A stretch of DNA of 64,000 nucleotides from Onchidella celtica (Eukaryota > Mollusca > Gastropoda > Systellommatophora > Onchidiidae). The stretch covers positions 9,576,444-9,640,443 of the forward strand of contig OZ007571.1 of assembly GCA_963931925.1 (NCBI GenBank), given 5' to 3'. The translations under genes were made by a program, and so were the position numbers. A model generated the notes under the pieces. The model had not been told where the DNA came from. It worked only from the letters and a program-made list of their open reading frames with translations, and did not search any database. Each line of letters starts with the position of its first letter. Positions within the stretch are counted from its first letter, which is position 1. Shown piece by piece: positions 1 through 11,260 of the stretch.

Positions 1-2411
1 AAAGATGAGGCACACAATGCAAAATAAACACAGAAAAAGTGACGTTTTGGATATTTATAGTGCAGAAAAGTTACCACTGAGAAAAAAATCTTTGAATAAC
101 ATCCAGTCTATTACCTTAACTAGAAATCCAAGCACGTATCCGGCCCGAATGAAGTAAAATAAATTCCTTTGGGATATTAAAAAGATGGCTGACTTGTTTG
201 ATAAACTTCAAATGTTTGGAAAACATGTTTCAAGAGCCACTAGACTCCCCCAGTCACATACAACTATGCTTTCATTTTGCCTGCAAGGGAGGTTTCTTTT
301 CCAATGATCGCCTTAAAAAATTATTTCAGTGTGAGAGAAATGCATGCTTTTGTATTTTTCATTCTCTTTTTCCCTCCTCTTCCTCCTCTTTTACCATTTT
401 TGGCCTCTCTAATACTCTGTTTATTCAGTAAATCATTATAAAACATGAACATTTTTCGTATTTGCCTTTTATGGTTTACTTTTATACCTGTGATTCGAAA
501 AGGACTCCAGCGAACATAATTGGCCTGCTTTCGCTAGCTACACAAGAGATCTGCAAATAGTTCTTGAAATGCAGTTTGGACGTATCCAGGTATATTTTAT
601 TATTTGTACTTTTTGTCCAGTCTCATACAGAATCTTCTCACTATGCTTTAAATGTAATAAAATTATATAATTCTACGCTTTTGTTCCATCCGAAATTCTA
701 TACCTTGTGTTTACAGAAAATAAAAGACGCTATAAATATATTTAATATATATATATATATATATAGTGAGCGTCAGTGGTTTTTACTGACAAGGAAGACA
801 AAGAGTGCGGAATAGGCAATAGCCGGAGCTATGGCGATTAAACTACAAATAAACACCAATCCCACACGCTGGAGCAACAAAACTTTGATAAACTCAGTGA
901 AACTGGAGGCACATTTCTACAGCCATTTCACTGATTCCTTTACTTTGGACTAACCGCGCCTCTGCCATCAACATTATCAATCGATTTCAGTACGGGACTA
1001 AGGACTACCGGTACCTCATAAGACTCCACTAGCAGATGGAAAACGACCCGGTGAATCTAAATCCCAGTACTGGACACTTCGATGCTCGTTTAAACCACGA
1101 GTGTTTCTGGTATAGAATAGAGACGTTACTTTCGCCGCAGTAGTTCTGCTTTTTACACCTACTGTGGATTCAGTATCTGCCACAGTGTTACATCTGGAAG
1201 TACTATAATGCTCATTAACACGGCAACTACAATTATGCAATGCTGCTTTTGCCCCCTTCTTTCCATATTTGTCTACACGCATCTTTCACGTGTATGCTTT
1301 GAATTTGCCGTTAAAGGGCCTACATCATCATCAGTTGCCCTGTCTGGAACAGACCTTGGCGACCACGGCTGTCCACTCGGATATATCACCAGCCAACCTC
1401 AAGAAGGAGTTGTTGTTATGACGTTTATTTGTTGTCCATGAATTAAGAAAGGCCTACACTAAACTTTAAACTTGAAAACTTGAAGCTTTATGTAGAAAAT
1501 AGATGAATCAATCAATCAATCAATCAGTAAACACAACATAGAAACACTTATTAGGTCAATATGTTGTTGTTGTTTTTTTTAATCTAACATCATTCAGTAT
1601 TGCCATTTAAAATCTTTGAATCTCTGGGCATTCTGTTAAGAGATTCTTTCTAAATGCTATCTCCAATGGCGTGGCTGGACAATACAATCATTTTCAACAC
1701 AGTATGTGTTTGTGATGCTACCTAGCCTGCCTACGTCCTTTCCTTTAACATCTTAAAAATGCCAATATCAAATCCAATTCTTATTCTCTTCTTTTCACCA
1801 GCTTACTGTAGGCCTATGTTTTCTTACAAGTTCTCCGCTTTCTTTTCCTATGGGCACTTATTGTATAGTTTACCTTTAAATTTTACGTTTTAGGTCGTGT
1901 TCTACAGTGAGTCAGCTTCCATATGGTGCATTATCCATTATCAATGATTTGACTTGCTTTATAATTAATAGTACATTTTGGTGACATGGCCTACTCGTTG
2001 GAAACATTAAGAAAATTGTGTTATGTAACCGGTCTAATTGTTGAAAATACCATTGTTTTAATCTGTGTCCGTTGAGATAACTGAACATATTAGTAGTTAT
2101 ATGACGAAACCTTCATAAACTTTGTCCTCGCTTCTCCGAAATTTTGAGCCACGACTGGAAAAGGATGTTGTACGTCGAACCGAACGCGGATAAAGCGTTG
2201 GCAACATGTCGACTAAGTACTCACGCAAGTTAACAGTTCAGTTATTCGCACATTTAGATGATTATTCCTTGATCGCATCTAATTGCATGCTATTATAATA
2301 GCCACAAAACCCCGCAACCACATTTCACGTCTTCCTGTCATATTTCAGAAAGATCCATCCAGCAGTTATCCAGTTTGTTCATTACAAGGGAATTTAAGTG
2401 CGTCGTATTAT
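1..2411. other. Non-genic AT-rich stretch
   Basis: No coding region, RNA gene or clear transposon could be supported here. Short open frames have no recognisable domain and start from non-ATG codons. The only structured parts are a TA dinucleotide run at about 745-766 and a short ATCA-type run at about 1503-1526. The second follows roughly 250 bp of more GC-balanced DNA and could be the tail of an old LINE, which I cannot confirm. Confidence 0.5.
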
Positions 2412-2721
2412 AAAGGAAGCAAGGCCTCCAATGTAATTACCAAGGACTTTTTAACCATTGAGTCTTAAATTCAACAAAATATCATATTACGCTTAGAAAG
2501 ACAATTAAAGGGCATAGTTTAAAAGTTCTTGAAGTCCGTTATATTTTTAATACTTTCGTTGATTTTGAGCCATGGCTAAGTTGAATAGAGGAAAGTATTC
2601 CGGCGCGAGTAGAATTAAAAAGTGTGACAGGAAATTTTGTTCTGCGCCTCAGTTTACACATTGGTGATCGAAACTCAATTTAAAAAATCACATCTGTATG
2701 TTCACCTGAATCAGCAGGCCA
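2412..2721 (+). repeat. Dispersed repeat family D1, copy 1
   Basis: This 310-bp segment aligns over nearly its whole length to 5990-6346 in the same orientation. Shared blocks include a run around TTTTTAATACTTTCGTTGAT, a block around GAAAGTATTCCG, and one around TTCTGCGCCTCA followed by TTTACACATTGG. Differences are scattered substitutions and small indels. No terminal inverted repeat, tRNA-like head or coding potential was seen, so the family is unclassified. The second copy ends directly at an AAT microsatellite, which would suit the 3' end of a retroelement. Confidence 0.8.
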
Positions 2722-2725
2722 CTGG

Positions 2726-4127
2726 TTTTCATAATAAAGTCAATCTTGGGACGCTGTCTAAATTGTAGAAAATATTTCAAGTATAGTACGTGGACAACAG
2801 AATTGTCTGTTCAGCCCCATCCAAGCGCTCCTTTTCTGGTCAGCAAATAATGCTTTACCATAGTATGGGTGTCGTCTCCACGAGAACATTCTGAAACGAA
2901 CCCGCGTGTTTGTGCGTGAGCGCGCATCTGTGTGCCCTTGGGCCATTTCTTAAACAGCGTATGTGCAGACCCAGCACTGGTTCACTTTTGTCATTCTGCA
3001 ACAATGGAAGATCTCTCAATTTCCAAATCTCATCCCAAGAGTTATGTTCACCGTGTTCTATTTGCAACCCTATCTCCACATCTCCCGTAGAGAACCAGTT
3101 TCCAGTATCCAACCTCAAGTTAGGAGCTATAACTGGGTGGGAACTTGATGAAAAGCCAGGATCCACAAATACATTGTGTGGCTGGAATGTTTGCCTTCTC
3201 ATCAATGGAACTGACCCAGTTGTCACAAGAGTATAGAATAAATCAGGACGACCTAGTTTCCTGATGTAGAAAGGGCTGCTAGAAATGGCCATAGGCCGCC
3301 GTCCAATTCCGTAAAAGAGTTTCTGCAATCAGCTCCAGTACCACCGCCATTTAGCCTTTTAAAAACGTTGTAACTCAAGTTTCAGCCAAGTCTGAATTAC
3401 TGTTGCCAATACAGCTATTTTAATACTGCTGAGAATTTGTCTGCTAGCATTCCACGGCTTTTCATATTCCCTCAGATTTTGCAATTTATCGATAATTTAC
3501 ATCGACACTGACATGGCAATTTTCCTTTCTGATTAAATTTGAAATTCATAAATTCGCATCGCTCATCTCTCTAATCTGCTTATATTGCCATGAGATTTAG
3601 GTGGGCCATTCCAAGAACGTGAATCTTGTCTACAGTTTAAACTGATACATTTTGCCTATTTAGATTATAATATTTGCAGCTGTATTCCGTTGCAGTAATA
3701 GCCAATAAGAAATGACTCCAAGCAATATACCAGTAATAAAAGATAAACGTTTATGTCACTTCTAAAGTTTTATATTTGTCGTCCACAAAACAATAGGAAG
3801 GGGGGGGGGCTGGGGGAGGGGGAGGAGAGTGGAAGCCAATAGTTTGCCTTCTGGCGCACAGAGTTTTACATAATGTCACTTCGGATCATTAATTATTACT
3901 GAGGGGTAAAACTGAGCTCTTGTTAAATGTGGCTTCCACAGTGGCGTAATAAATCATTACCAGATTCTCTCCACAAACCTACACAAACTGGTGAATGATC
4001 CGGCACCACAAATTCAGATATCACTGCTTCGCGACACATCCTGGCATCGGCAAACTAGAGAATTCGACCATCGGCGGACTTCACTATAAGGTATAATGAA
4101 ATAGCATCATTTCAGAATGAGAACTAG
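2726..4127. other. Non-genic stretch with a G-rich run
   Basis: Apart from the open frame noted separately at 2855-3328, nothing coding is supported. A G-rich tract at about 3798-3830 (runs of G separated by C, T and A) could form a G-quadruplex on the plus strand. Confidence 0.4.
2855..3328 (-). other. 157-codon open frame of unknown nature
   Basis: A 157-codon frame is open on the minus strand between a TGA just upstream and a stop at 2855. It opens with TTG, not ATG, and the bases immediately before that codon's CAG end would serve as a splice acceptor, so an internal exon is possible. The composition is mixed and not low-complexity (for example the stretches FYIRKLGRPDLFYTL and DVEIGLQIEHGEHNSWDEIW). 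I recognise no domain. The opposite strand is open for 108 codons, which weakens the case. It could be an exon, a transposon fragment or chance. Confidence 0.22.
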
Positions 4128-4516
4128 AAATAAGTGCGTATACAGGGTGTCTCAAAAATAAGTGCGTATACAGGGTGTCTCAAAAATAAGTGCGTATACA
4201 GGGAGTCTCAAAAATATAATATGCGTATGCAGGGTGTCTCAAAAATATAATATGCGTAGGCAGGGTGTCTCAAAAATATAATATGCGTAGGCAGGGTGTC
4301 TCAAAAATATAATATGCGTATGCAGGGTGTCTCAAAAATATAAAATGCGTATGCAGGGCGTCTCAAAAATAAGTGCGTAGGCAGGGCGTCTCAAAAATAT
4401 AATATGCGTATGCAGGGTGTCTCAAAAATAAGTGCGTAGGCAGGGCGTCTCAAAAATAAGTGCGTATACAGGGCGTCTCAAAAATATAATATGCGTAGGC
4501 AGGGCGTCTCAAAAAA
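4128..4516 (+). repeat. Minisatellite of 13 units, each containing CAGGGTGTCTCAAAAA
   Basis: Thirteen units of about 28 or 31 bp alternate. The short form starts AAGTGCGTATACAGGG and the long form has an extra TAATATGCGTA segment. All share a core close to CAGGGTGTCTCAAAAA. The last unit runs into a poly-A stretch at about 4507-4521. A single inverted copy of the core (TATATTTTGAGACAC, with GTGCGTATA before it) lies at about 4723-4752, so the array looks derived from the end of an inverted-repeat element. Confidence 0.9.
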
Positions 4517-5254
4517 AAAAAAGAGAAGGTATTCCACAAATGAACTGCTTCATTTTTTTAGCAACTATATTGAGCTGCGTGGTCATCAGTGTCTGGCCCA
4601 GAACGGCCGTCAGCGTGAACACATGCAATAAATAACTCCAATAATTAAACATCTGTTCTCCTTAATTTGAATTATTAACCTTGGCTGTAGCTTAATTGGC
4701 AGTTTATTAATAAATATTCAAAGTGCGTATATATTTATATTTTGAGACACAATGTATTATACCCTCACTGTGATTATATTGTACACCAATAAATACGAAT
4801 ATGTTAAGTGCGTTACAGGTCACTGGTTCTGTAAGGTTTGAAGGGGAAAACAGAATTTTATCAGAATGAAAGATATTTGTTTCTAGAGAACCTCAGCCTA
4901 AGGCATGGGCCCTCTGTTCCTGATTTGGTTTTTGCTCGTGTGCCATCTAGAGGCTCTCCAGGAATAAACACTCGGGTATCCTAATCATTGATAGGCGCCC
5001 AAGATGGCAGCAGATGAGAAACCTTTCTCACAGTGTAATTTTACCTTATTTAATCTTTTTTAGTTAATCTTATATTTCTTACAATAACAGATCTTATCTT
5101 GCGTGTTCTATTTGGAGACAATCATCCTTATCCGTATATTATCTATCATTTTGTCTGACCTGATCAACTTACCTCATTTTAACTGTTTTTCTCGTCTCCC
5201 AGCCTGCAATACCCCATTTTATGAAGATAGACAATAACATGCTTCTGGGCAGAA

Positions 5255-5830
5255 ATGTAATGTAATGTAATGTAATGTAGTAATTAACCTGTATAGCGCT
5301 CAAATCCAAAAAAAAAAAAAAGAAAAAAATGATGTGCTCTAAGGCGCTGAACTAAAAATTAAAACGGGATTAATATAAGATTAAGTCATCATGCTTCCAC
5401 TCACACACATGAACAAAGACTTGATCTACTCTCATCCTCAAACCTGTGAGACCAAAAAAGGACATCATTCATTTCAATGAAAACATTCCCAAAACAAGTC
5501 AGTTTTGAGCCTATTTTTAAATGTGACCTTATTTTCACTTTTCCTGGTGTCAACGCTGATGTTGTTCCAGAATTTAGGACCACCAAAAGAAAAAGCCTTT
5601 TCACCAAGCGACACTCTGAATGTGGTTGTCTCAAGATGTTTGGCGTCTACTGATCTTAAAGTGCGTGATGGCTGGTATGATTCCACTTGCTCTGGAAGAT
5701 ATTCTGGGGCTAGCCCTTTTAAGCATTTAAATAGAAAGCACAAAATCTGGAAGTCTATTCTTAATTGGTAGCCAATGGAGTGACGTGTTCAAAGTTATTA
5801 TGAATACTGGGAGCGTCACTTTCAGGGCAT
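5255..5830 (-). mobile_element. L2-like LINE, 3' end fragment
   Basis: On the minus strand this reads as the C-terminus of an L2/CR1-group reverse transcriptase followed by a 3' UTR. Residues seen in order are FKCLKGLAPEYL, then SRTLRS, then KAFSFGGPKFWNNI and FKNRLKTDLF, with the stop at about 5474. Upstream remnants of the expected HVTPL and LHWLP blocks are present but in a different frame, so there is at least one frameshift or small deletion. The 3' UTR ends with a GCGCTATA motif followed by an ACATT pentanucleotide tail (5257-5279), the short tandem tail usual for this group. The element is severely 5'-truncated and cannot be active. Confidence 0.8.
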
Positions 5831-5989
5831 TGTCATGATGCATGCGTATAGAAGTGACCAATGCTTTCATTATTGTTTAATACAATGCTAATTATGGTCG
5901 TCATACCGATTGGTCAGTTTTCACATCCGACTGGTGCACACTGCGCGACGAAGACAGCCAATAATAATAATAATAATAATTTCATTATC

Positions 5990-6346
5990 AAAGAAGTATC
6001 CTAAAGGCTCCAATGTAATCATGAAAGGCTTTTTAACAGCCAAGCGTTAAATTCTATAAAATATCATCATGTTACGCATAGAAAGACTAAAGGTGCACGT
6101 GACTATATTTCAAACGGCCTTGGAGTTCGCTATATTTTTAATACTTTCGTTGATTCTGAGCCACAACTGAATTGAACAGAAGAAAGTATTCCGACATTTT
6201 GAACTGCAAAAAAAAAAAAACAACAACAAAAAACAACTTAGAATTAAAAAGTATGACGGGAAAAATTTCGTTCTGCGCCTCAATTTACACATTGGCGATC
6301 AACTGTAAAAAATCACATCTGTGTATTCCTCGAGTCAGCGGGCCAA
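5990..6346 (+). repeat. Dispersed repeat family D1, copy 2
   Basis: This is the second copy of the family at 2412-2721, in the same orientation and interrupted near 6209-6240 by an A-rich insertion. Its 3' end abuts an AAT trinucleotide run (about 6346-6372). Confidence 0.8.
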
Positions 6347-7549
6347 ATAATAATAATAATAATAATAATATAGTAATAATAATGATAATAATAACAAAAA
6401 TAATGAGTAATCATTTGATAGCATGTGTTTTTAAATATATTTACAGCCTTTTGCTTAAACCAAGAAAACCTTGCCTATGGTTTCGAGAAAGATATCAGTC
6501 ATGAAAATGAGAAGTTGGTAGCAAGGGGAGAAAAGGAGTATTAATATTATTATTCCTATTATTATTATAACATACCGGTATATGATATTTTTCAAAGCCA
6601 TATCAAAAGTAATTATCAAATCCATCAAGTTTCAAGAAGAGAACGAGGTCGCCTGTCTAAGCACCGTAAATCATTAAAACGCTATTTTTTTTGTGTGTGT
6701 AATATAAAAATTGGGATCTTTGGAAATGGGAAATGCTCTTCATCGCTCACGAGACGGCAGCGAGCTGAGACTTCCGCTTCCGAGACACTGCAGCGACTTC
6801 TATTGATCTGTCTCACCTTCTGTCTTTCCCTGTTTTTCTCCCGTCCTTTCTTTCTTTCTTCTCATTTTGTGACTTCCCTCTTTCACTCCACCATATACGG
6901 CTGCCCTTTGGCCAGTTTAAATCAAAATTGCACGACACGACCCTTAGGTTAACTGAGGTCTCCATTCTTCACAACGACTACATCCCACCTCATCACAGTG
7001 GTTAACTTGTAACATTTGTATGAAAATCTAACGTGAGTAAACAGTTTACATGTATGAGCTTGGAAAGAATTGTGCCAGAGTACTTTCAGGACGCGGATTT
7101 GAAATGAAAGACATGAAAGAAACAGGCCCAATCCTGAAACATTAGAAATAGTTAGAGCGTCTGTTTTCACCGTATAGAGTGAGGAGTTCGGGTGATTTTT
7201 AATAATAATAATTATGGTAATCACAACAACCATGATAATAATGATCATGCTCATAATAATAATAATAACAATAGAAATAAATAAATAAAAATAATGATAA
7301 CAATAATAAAAACAGTGATAAAAAATGAATTATAATAATAACACAATAAGGAGTGTTCATTTTCACTATGTTATTATATTGCCATGAAAATAGCCACGTG
7401 CAAAAGTAATAATATTTCGCTTGTCGTTTTTGGTTGCTGTTGGTCTATTATTTTCACGGTTTTCACGAATTATATTTCCCGTACATGATATCGCACATTT
7501 CATCTGGTGGGGGAAATTAATTTATTTTAGAGCAATATTGAACGCTTCA
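6346..7549. other. Non-genic stretch with several TAA/AAT microsatellites
   Basis: Trinucleotide runs occur at about 6346-6400, 7200-7216 and 7253-7350, separated by unassigned DNA. No coding region is supported. The clustering of TAA-type runs may reflect old LINE or SINE tails. Confidence 0.5.
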
Positions 7550-8135
7550 TGTGTGCTTGACGGAGGAGAAATTTCTTGTAAATGCTTGACAAAATGGAAA
7601 TTCACATGTGTGCTTCATGAACGGGAATTCTTATGTACGCTTGATGAATGGAAATGCACATGATTGTATGCTTAACGAAATGGAAATTCACATGCATGCT
7701 TGACGAAATGGAAATGCACACGATTGTATGCTTAACGAAATGGAAATTCACATGCATGCTTGACGAAATGGAAATGCACATGATTGTATGCTTAACGAAA
7801 TGGAAATCTACATGTATGCTTGACGAAATGGAAATTCACATGATTGTATGCTTAACGAAATGAAAATTCACATGTATGCTTGACGAAATGGAAATTCACA
7901 TGATTGTATGCTTAACGAAATGGAAATTCACATGTATGCTTGACGAAATGGTAATTCACATGATTGTATGCTTAACGAAATGGAAATTCACACGTATGCT
8001 CCATGAACGGAAATTCACATGTATGCTTGACGAAATGGAAATTCACACGTATGCTTCATGAACGGAAATCCACATGTATGCTTGATGAACGGGAAATTTC
8101 ATGTATGCTTGACGAACGGGAATTCTTATGAATTT
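7550..8135 (+). repeat. 30-bp minisatellite with 60-bp higher-order period
   Basis: Units follow the pattern GCTTGACGAAATGGAAATTC then ACATGTAT. Between about 7650 and 7980 they alternate with a variant carrying GATTG before TATGCTTAACG, giving a 60-bp higher-order period. The first and last units are more diverged (GAACGGGAATTC variants), as expected when array edges escape homogenisation. Because the period is a multiple of three, long frames stay open through the array; I do not treat these as genes. Confidence 0.92.
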
Positions 8136-8140
8136 TTGAC

Positions 8141-9040
8141 GAGTCCAGGAATTCAATAAATGTATGAACAGGTGACCTGAGTCAGTGAGTGAGCGAGTGC
8201 TCCATGCGTGGGTTAGAGGGTGAGCTCAGGAGTAGGTTAGTGGATGAAAATAAGCGAGTGGATTTGTCAAGCGGTGACTCGGCCACTCTGATGGGTTTTG
8301 AATATGCCCGACGACGTAAGATAATAAGCTGTTCTGTCATTGCACCCACATAAATACACACACATATTTGTATGTAACTGACTCTATAATGAAATCACGC
8401 ATGTGCATTTGCACAGGTACAGAATGATGACAATTCTCACTTGTTAAATGTGTAAACTCCTTGATGAGATTAAAATTTTATATTTCTTGTTGACCAAAGG
8501 AAGCACAATATGTCAAATGTCTGTTTACGTAAGTAAAAGTGTATTTAAGATAATCAAAGACTATTATTCACATAAATCAGTTTTTTTCCTCTCCTACCAA
8601 ATTCGGTCTTTCGCGCCAGTGCGGTATCTTGATAGGGCCGGCGAAGTGCCTTACCAAGCACCATGAACCATTCCTATGGACGACACTGATGAAAAACAGA
8701 TTCTATGAAAAATGATGGCAAATTTTTATCTCACTTTCACTGAAGTCCCTATAGCAGTTTCAAATATCAAAGAGGGAGAAAGGAATTCCCAAATAAATTA
8801 GAATGTGAAGTTCAGAGTGAGAGAAAAAAAAAGTCACACTCGATTATGAAATTAAGAAAGGAAATAAAAGCAAATGAGAGAATGAGTGGAAAGTAATGCT
8901 TGAGTGATTGGAAACTGAACGATTTCTACAAAAGTGAACAATAGGAATGAATGATGGAGAAGATATGGGAACAACAAAGAAATAGAAAAGGCAAAATGAT
9001 AGAGAGAAATAGTTAAAACGGCTGGAGAAAGGAAAGCAGA
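8141..9040. other. Non-genic stretch
   Basis: I see no coding region, RNA gene or transposon signature in this interval. It leads into the purine-rich array that follows. Confidence 0.4.
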
Positions 9041-9048
9041 CACGTTCG

Positions 9049-9113
<65 letters not shown>

Positions 9114-9660
9114 GAAGCAGTGACAGACAGACAGACAGACAAACAGAGAGGTAATAGAGAGAGAAAGAAAGAGAGATGACAGCGTGAAAGAGAGAGAGAG
9201 AGAAAAAGAGGTGAGAGAGAAAGAGCGAAAGGCAATGACAGACAGGCAGACAAACAGAGAGAGGTAATAAGAGAGAAAGAGAGGGAGAGAAAGAGAGAGG
9301 ATCAGACAGACGGAGAGAGAAAGAGGGATGGGGAGAGAGAGAACGTGACAACGAAAAAGCTATGCAGAAGAACGCAATATGAAAGAAGGAGAGAATGACA
9401 GAATACCACAGGGCAGACAAAATGAGTTTCACAAACAGATGAATATAGAAAGAGGAAGAGACGGGCAGGAATTATGAATGAAATGCAGACCTTCCAAGAA
9501 CAAGAGAATGTAAAGACACGGAGTAAATGAAAAGTAAGTCGCAACGCAAATGACAGGAACAAGTCGCAACGACGATAGAAAGAAGACGAGATACCCGAAG
9601 AAAACAAAAAGAGAAAAGAAAGTCGAGGGGAGATAATTATATCTGCCAAGGGAAGACAAT
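9041..9660 (+). repeat. GA-rich purine tract
   Basis: A pure AG dinucleotide array covers about 9051-9105. It is followed by GACA tetranucleotides and degenerate GA-rich sequence containing two diverged copies of a block around AAGAGCGAAAGGCAATGACAGACAGG. Frames stay open on the minus strand only because of this composition. Confidence 0.9.
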
Positions 9661-9749
9661 TATGAAACAGGATCTGGCAATGGCCAGAGAATCAAAGAAG
9701 AATAAATATTACAGAAATGAGGAAAATATGGAATGAGGGAGAAGCTTAG

Positions 9750-9795
9750 GGGATTGGGGGGGGGGGGGAGGGGGGGGAGGGGGGCGCGGGAGAGA
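9750..9795 (+). repeat. G-rich tract
   Basis: Several runs of 6 to 14 G separated by single A or C bases form a strong G-quadruplex candidate on the plus strand. Confidence 0.8.
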
Positions 9796-10039
9796 GGGAG
9801 AAGGATGTGAGACAATGATTTTTTTAAAAATGAGGTTCGGAGGGAAGAATGGATCTAAGGAAGTGGAGAATAATTGTCACGGGCAGGAAAAGGATGACGG
9901 AATAAAGAAAAACAGGAGAGGATATTAAAAATATGATCAAAGACTGAAAAATAAAAATGACACAACGAAAGAGAGGGGTGGGTGTAGGAGGGTTTCAGTG
10001 AGGTGGGAAGGAAGAAAGGAGAGAGCAATGACGTTTTTC

Positions 10040-10168
10040 AAAGCCAGACTAAGGGAAAACAACTCACCTTGGATCTCCCACAACAGAACATTCCGGACTG
10101 GACTGGAACCCTCGGCTTTATCCACCAGTGCATGGAGACAGCCCAGCCAGTGCGCTATCCACCCCGCC
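10040..10168 (-). mobile_element. Possible tRNA-headed SINE fragment
   Basis: On the minus strand, 10168-10091 reads as a tRNA-like head with an A-box-like TGGATAGCGCACTGG and a B-box-like GGGTTCCAGTCC at the right spacing. The stem pairing is poor, so this is not a functional tRNA gene. The sequence continues on the minus strand without a clear tail, so family and ends are uncertain. Confidence 0.35.
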
Positions 10169-10680
10169 ACCAGAGAGAAACACACGCAGCTCCAACCATA
10201 GCAATGTACACACAGGCTACACTTTCCACCAACAATCACTTCGCGTGATCACGACATCCTGTTTTGTTGCTGCAACTTACATTAATTTTCTCTCTCTTCA
10301 CTCTTGACCGTAAACTTTGTTGTATTCCAATCCGAATTCCGGAATTGAGCAGACTGAATTTCACTGCTAAAATCAGACACGGCCGTAGTCTCGATCATAA
10401 TCCATGTTTAATAATATACGACAGCAAGACCCTACTATACTCCGACTGCTCCTCACAAGAATCCATCATGGCCATTCGAATACAGTCCCGGTTTTTCCCA
10501 ATCATCTGAACTTAGTTGGTCTTGAACTTTTCACATTCTGGGTATTTCTCCAAGAAAGCAACCTTGAAAACTGTGGGTCGTAATTCAAAGTCTGGTCCTG
10601 GAAGTGAAAATGTAAACAAATAGCCTAGTTAGATATTGAAAAAGTTGGTTGGAATACAATAATCAGAGAGTCATTTCGCT

Positions 10681-11256
10681 GGAAGGTAAAGTTGCCTGCC
10701 GTATTCCTGGAAGGTAAAGTTCTCGATCCTATTATGGAAGGTAAAGTTCTGTGATCCTATTATGGAAGGTAAAGTTCTTGATCCTATTATGGAAGGTAAA
10801 GTTCTTGATCCTATTATGGAAGGTAAAGTTCTTGATCCTATTATGGAAGGTAAAGTTATTGATCCTATTATGGAAGGTAAAGTTCTTGATCCTATCATGG
10901 AAGGTAAAGTTCTTGATCCTATTATGGAAGGTAAAGTTCTTGATCCTATTATGGAAGGTAAAGTTCTTGATTCTATTATAGAAGGTAAAGTTCTCGATCC
11001 TATTATGGAAGGTAAAGTTCTCGATCCTATTATGGAAGGTAAAGTTCTTGATCCTATTATGGAAGGTAAAGTTCTCGATCCTATTATGGAAGGTAAAGTT
11101 CTTGATCCTATTATAGAAGGTAAAGTTCTCGATCCTATTATGGAAGGTAAAGTTCTTGATCTATTATGGAAAGTAAAATTTTCGATACTATTATGGAAGG
11201 TAAAGTTCTCTATGGTATTCCTGGAAGGTAAAGTTCTCTACCCTATTCGGAAATGA
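10681..11256 (+). repeat. 27-bp minisatellite, about 21 units
   Basis: The unit reads GGAAGGTAAAGTTCTYGATC followed by CTATTAT. Central copies are nearly identical, varying mainly at one C/T position; edge copies (before about 10760 and after 11150) are diverged and contain GTATTCCTGG in place of the usual end. The 27-bp period keeps several frames open on both strands (a nonapeptide MEGKVLDPI on one of them). That follows from the period and is not evidence of a gene. Confidence 0.93.
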
Positions 11257-11260
11257 AACA

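Noticed and set aside
2910-3236. 108-codon plus-strand frame
   Set aside because: It lies opposite the longer minus-strand frame and has no domain; at most one of them can be real.
4128-4516. CRISPR array
   Set aside because: Units are contiguous with no unique spacers, and the genome is eukaryotic; the same holds for the other arrays.
8852-9659. Several serine/leucine-rich minus-strand frames
   Set aside because: They are caused by GA-rich composition; the same applies to frames at 33737-34226, 37137-37448, 37775-38432 and 16896-17421.
10751-11256. Repeat proteins with MEGKVLDPI units
   Set aside because: They are frames through a 27-bp minisatellite; several frames on both strands are open for the same reason.
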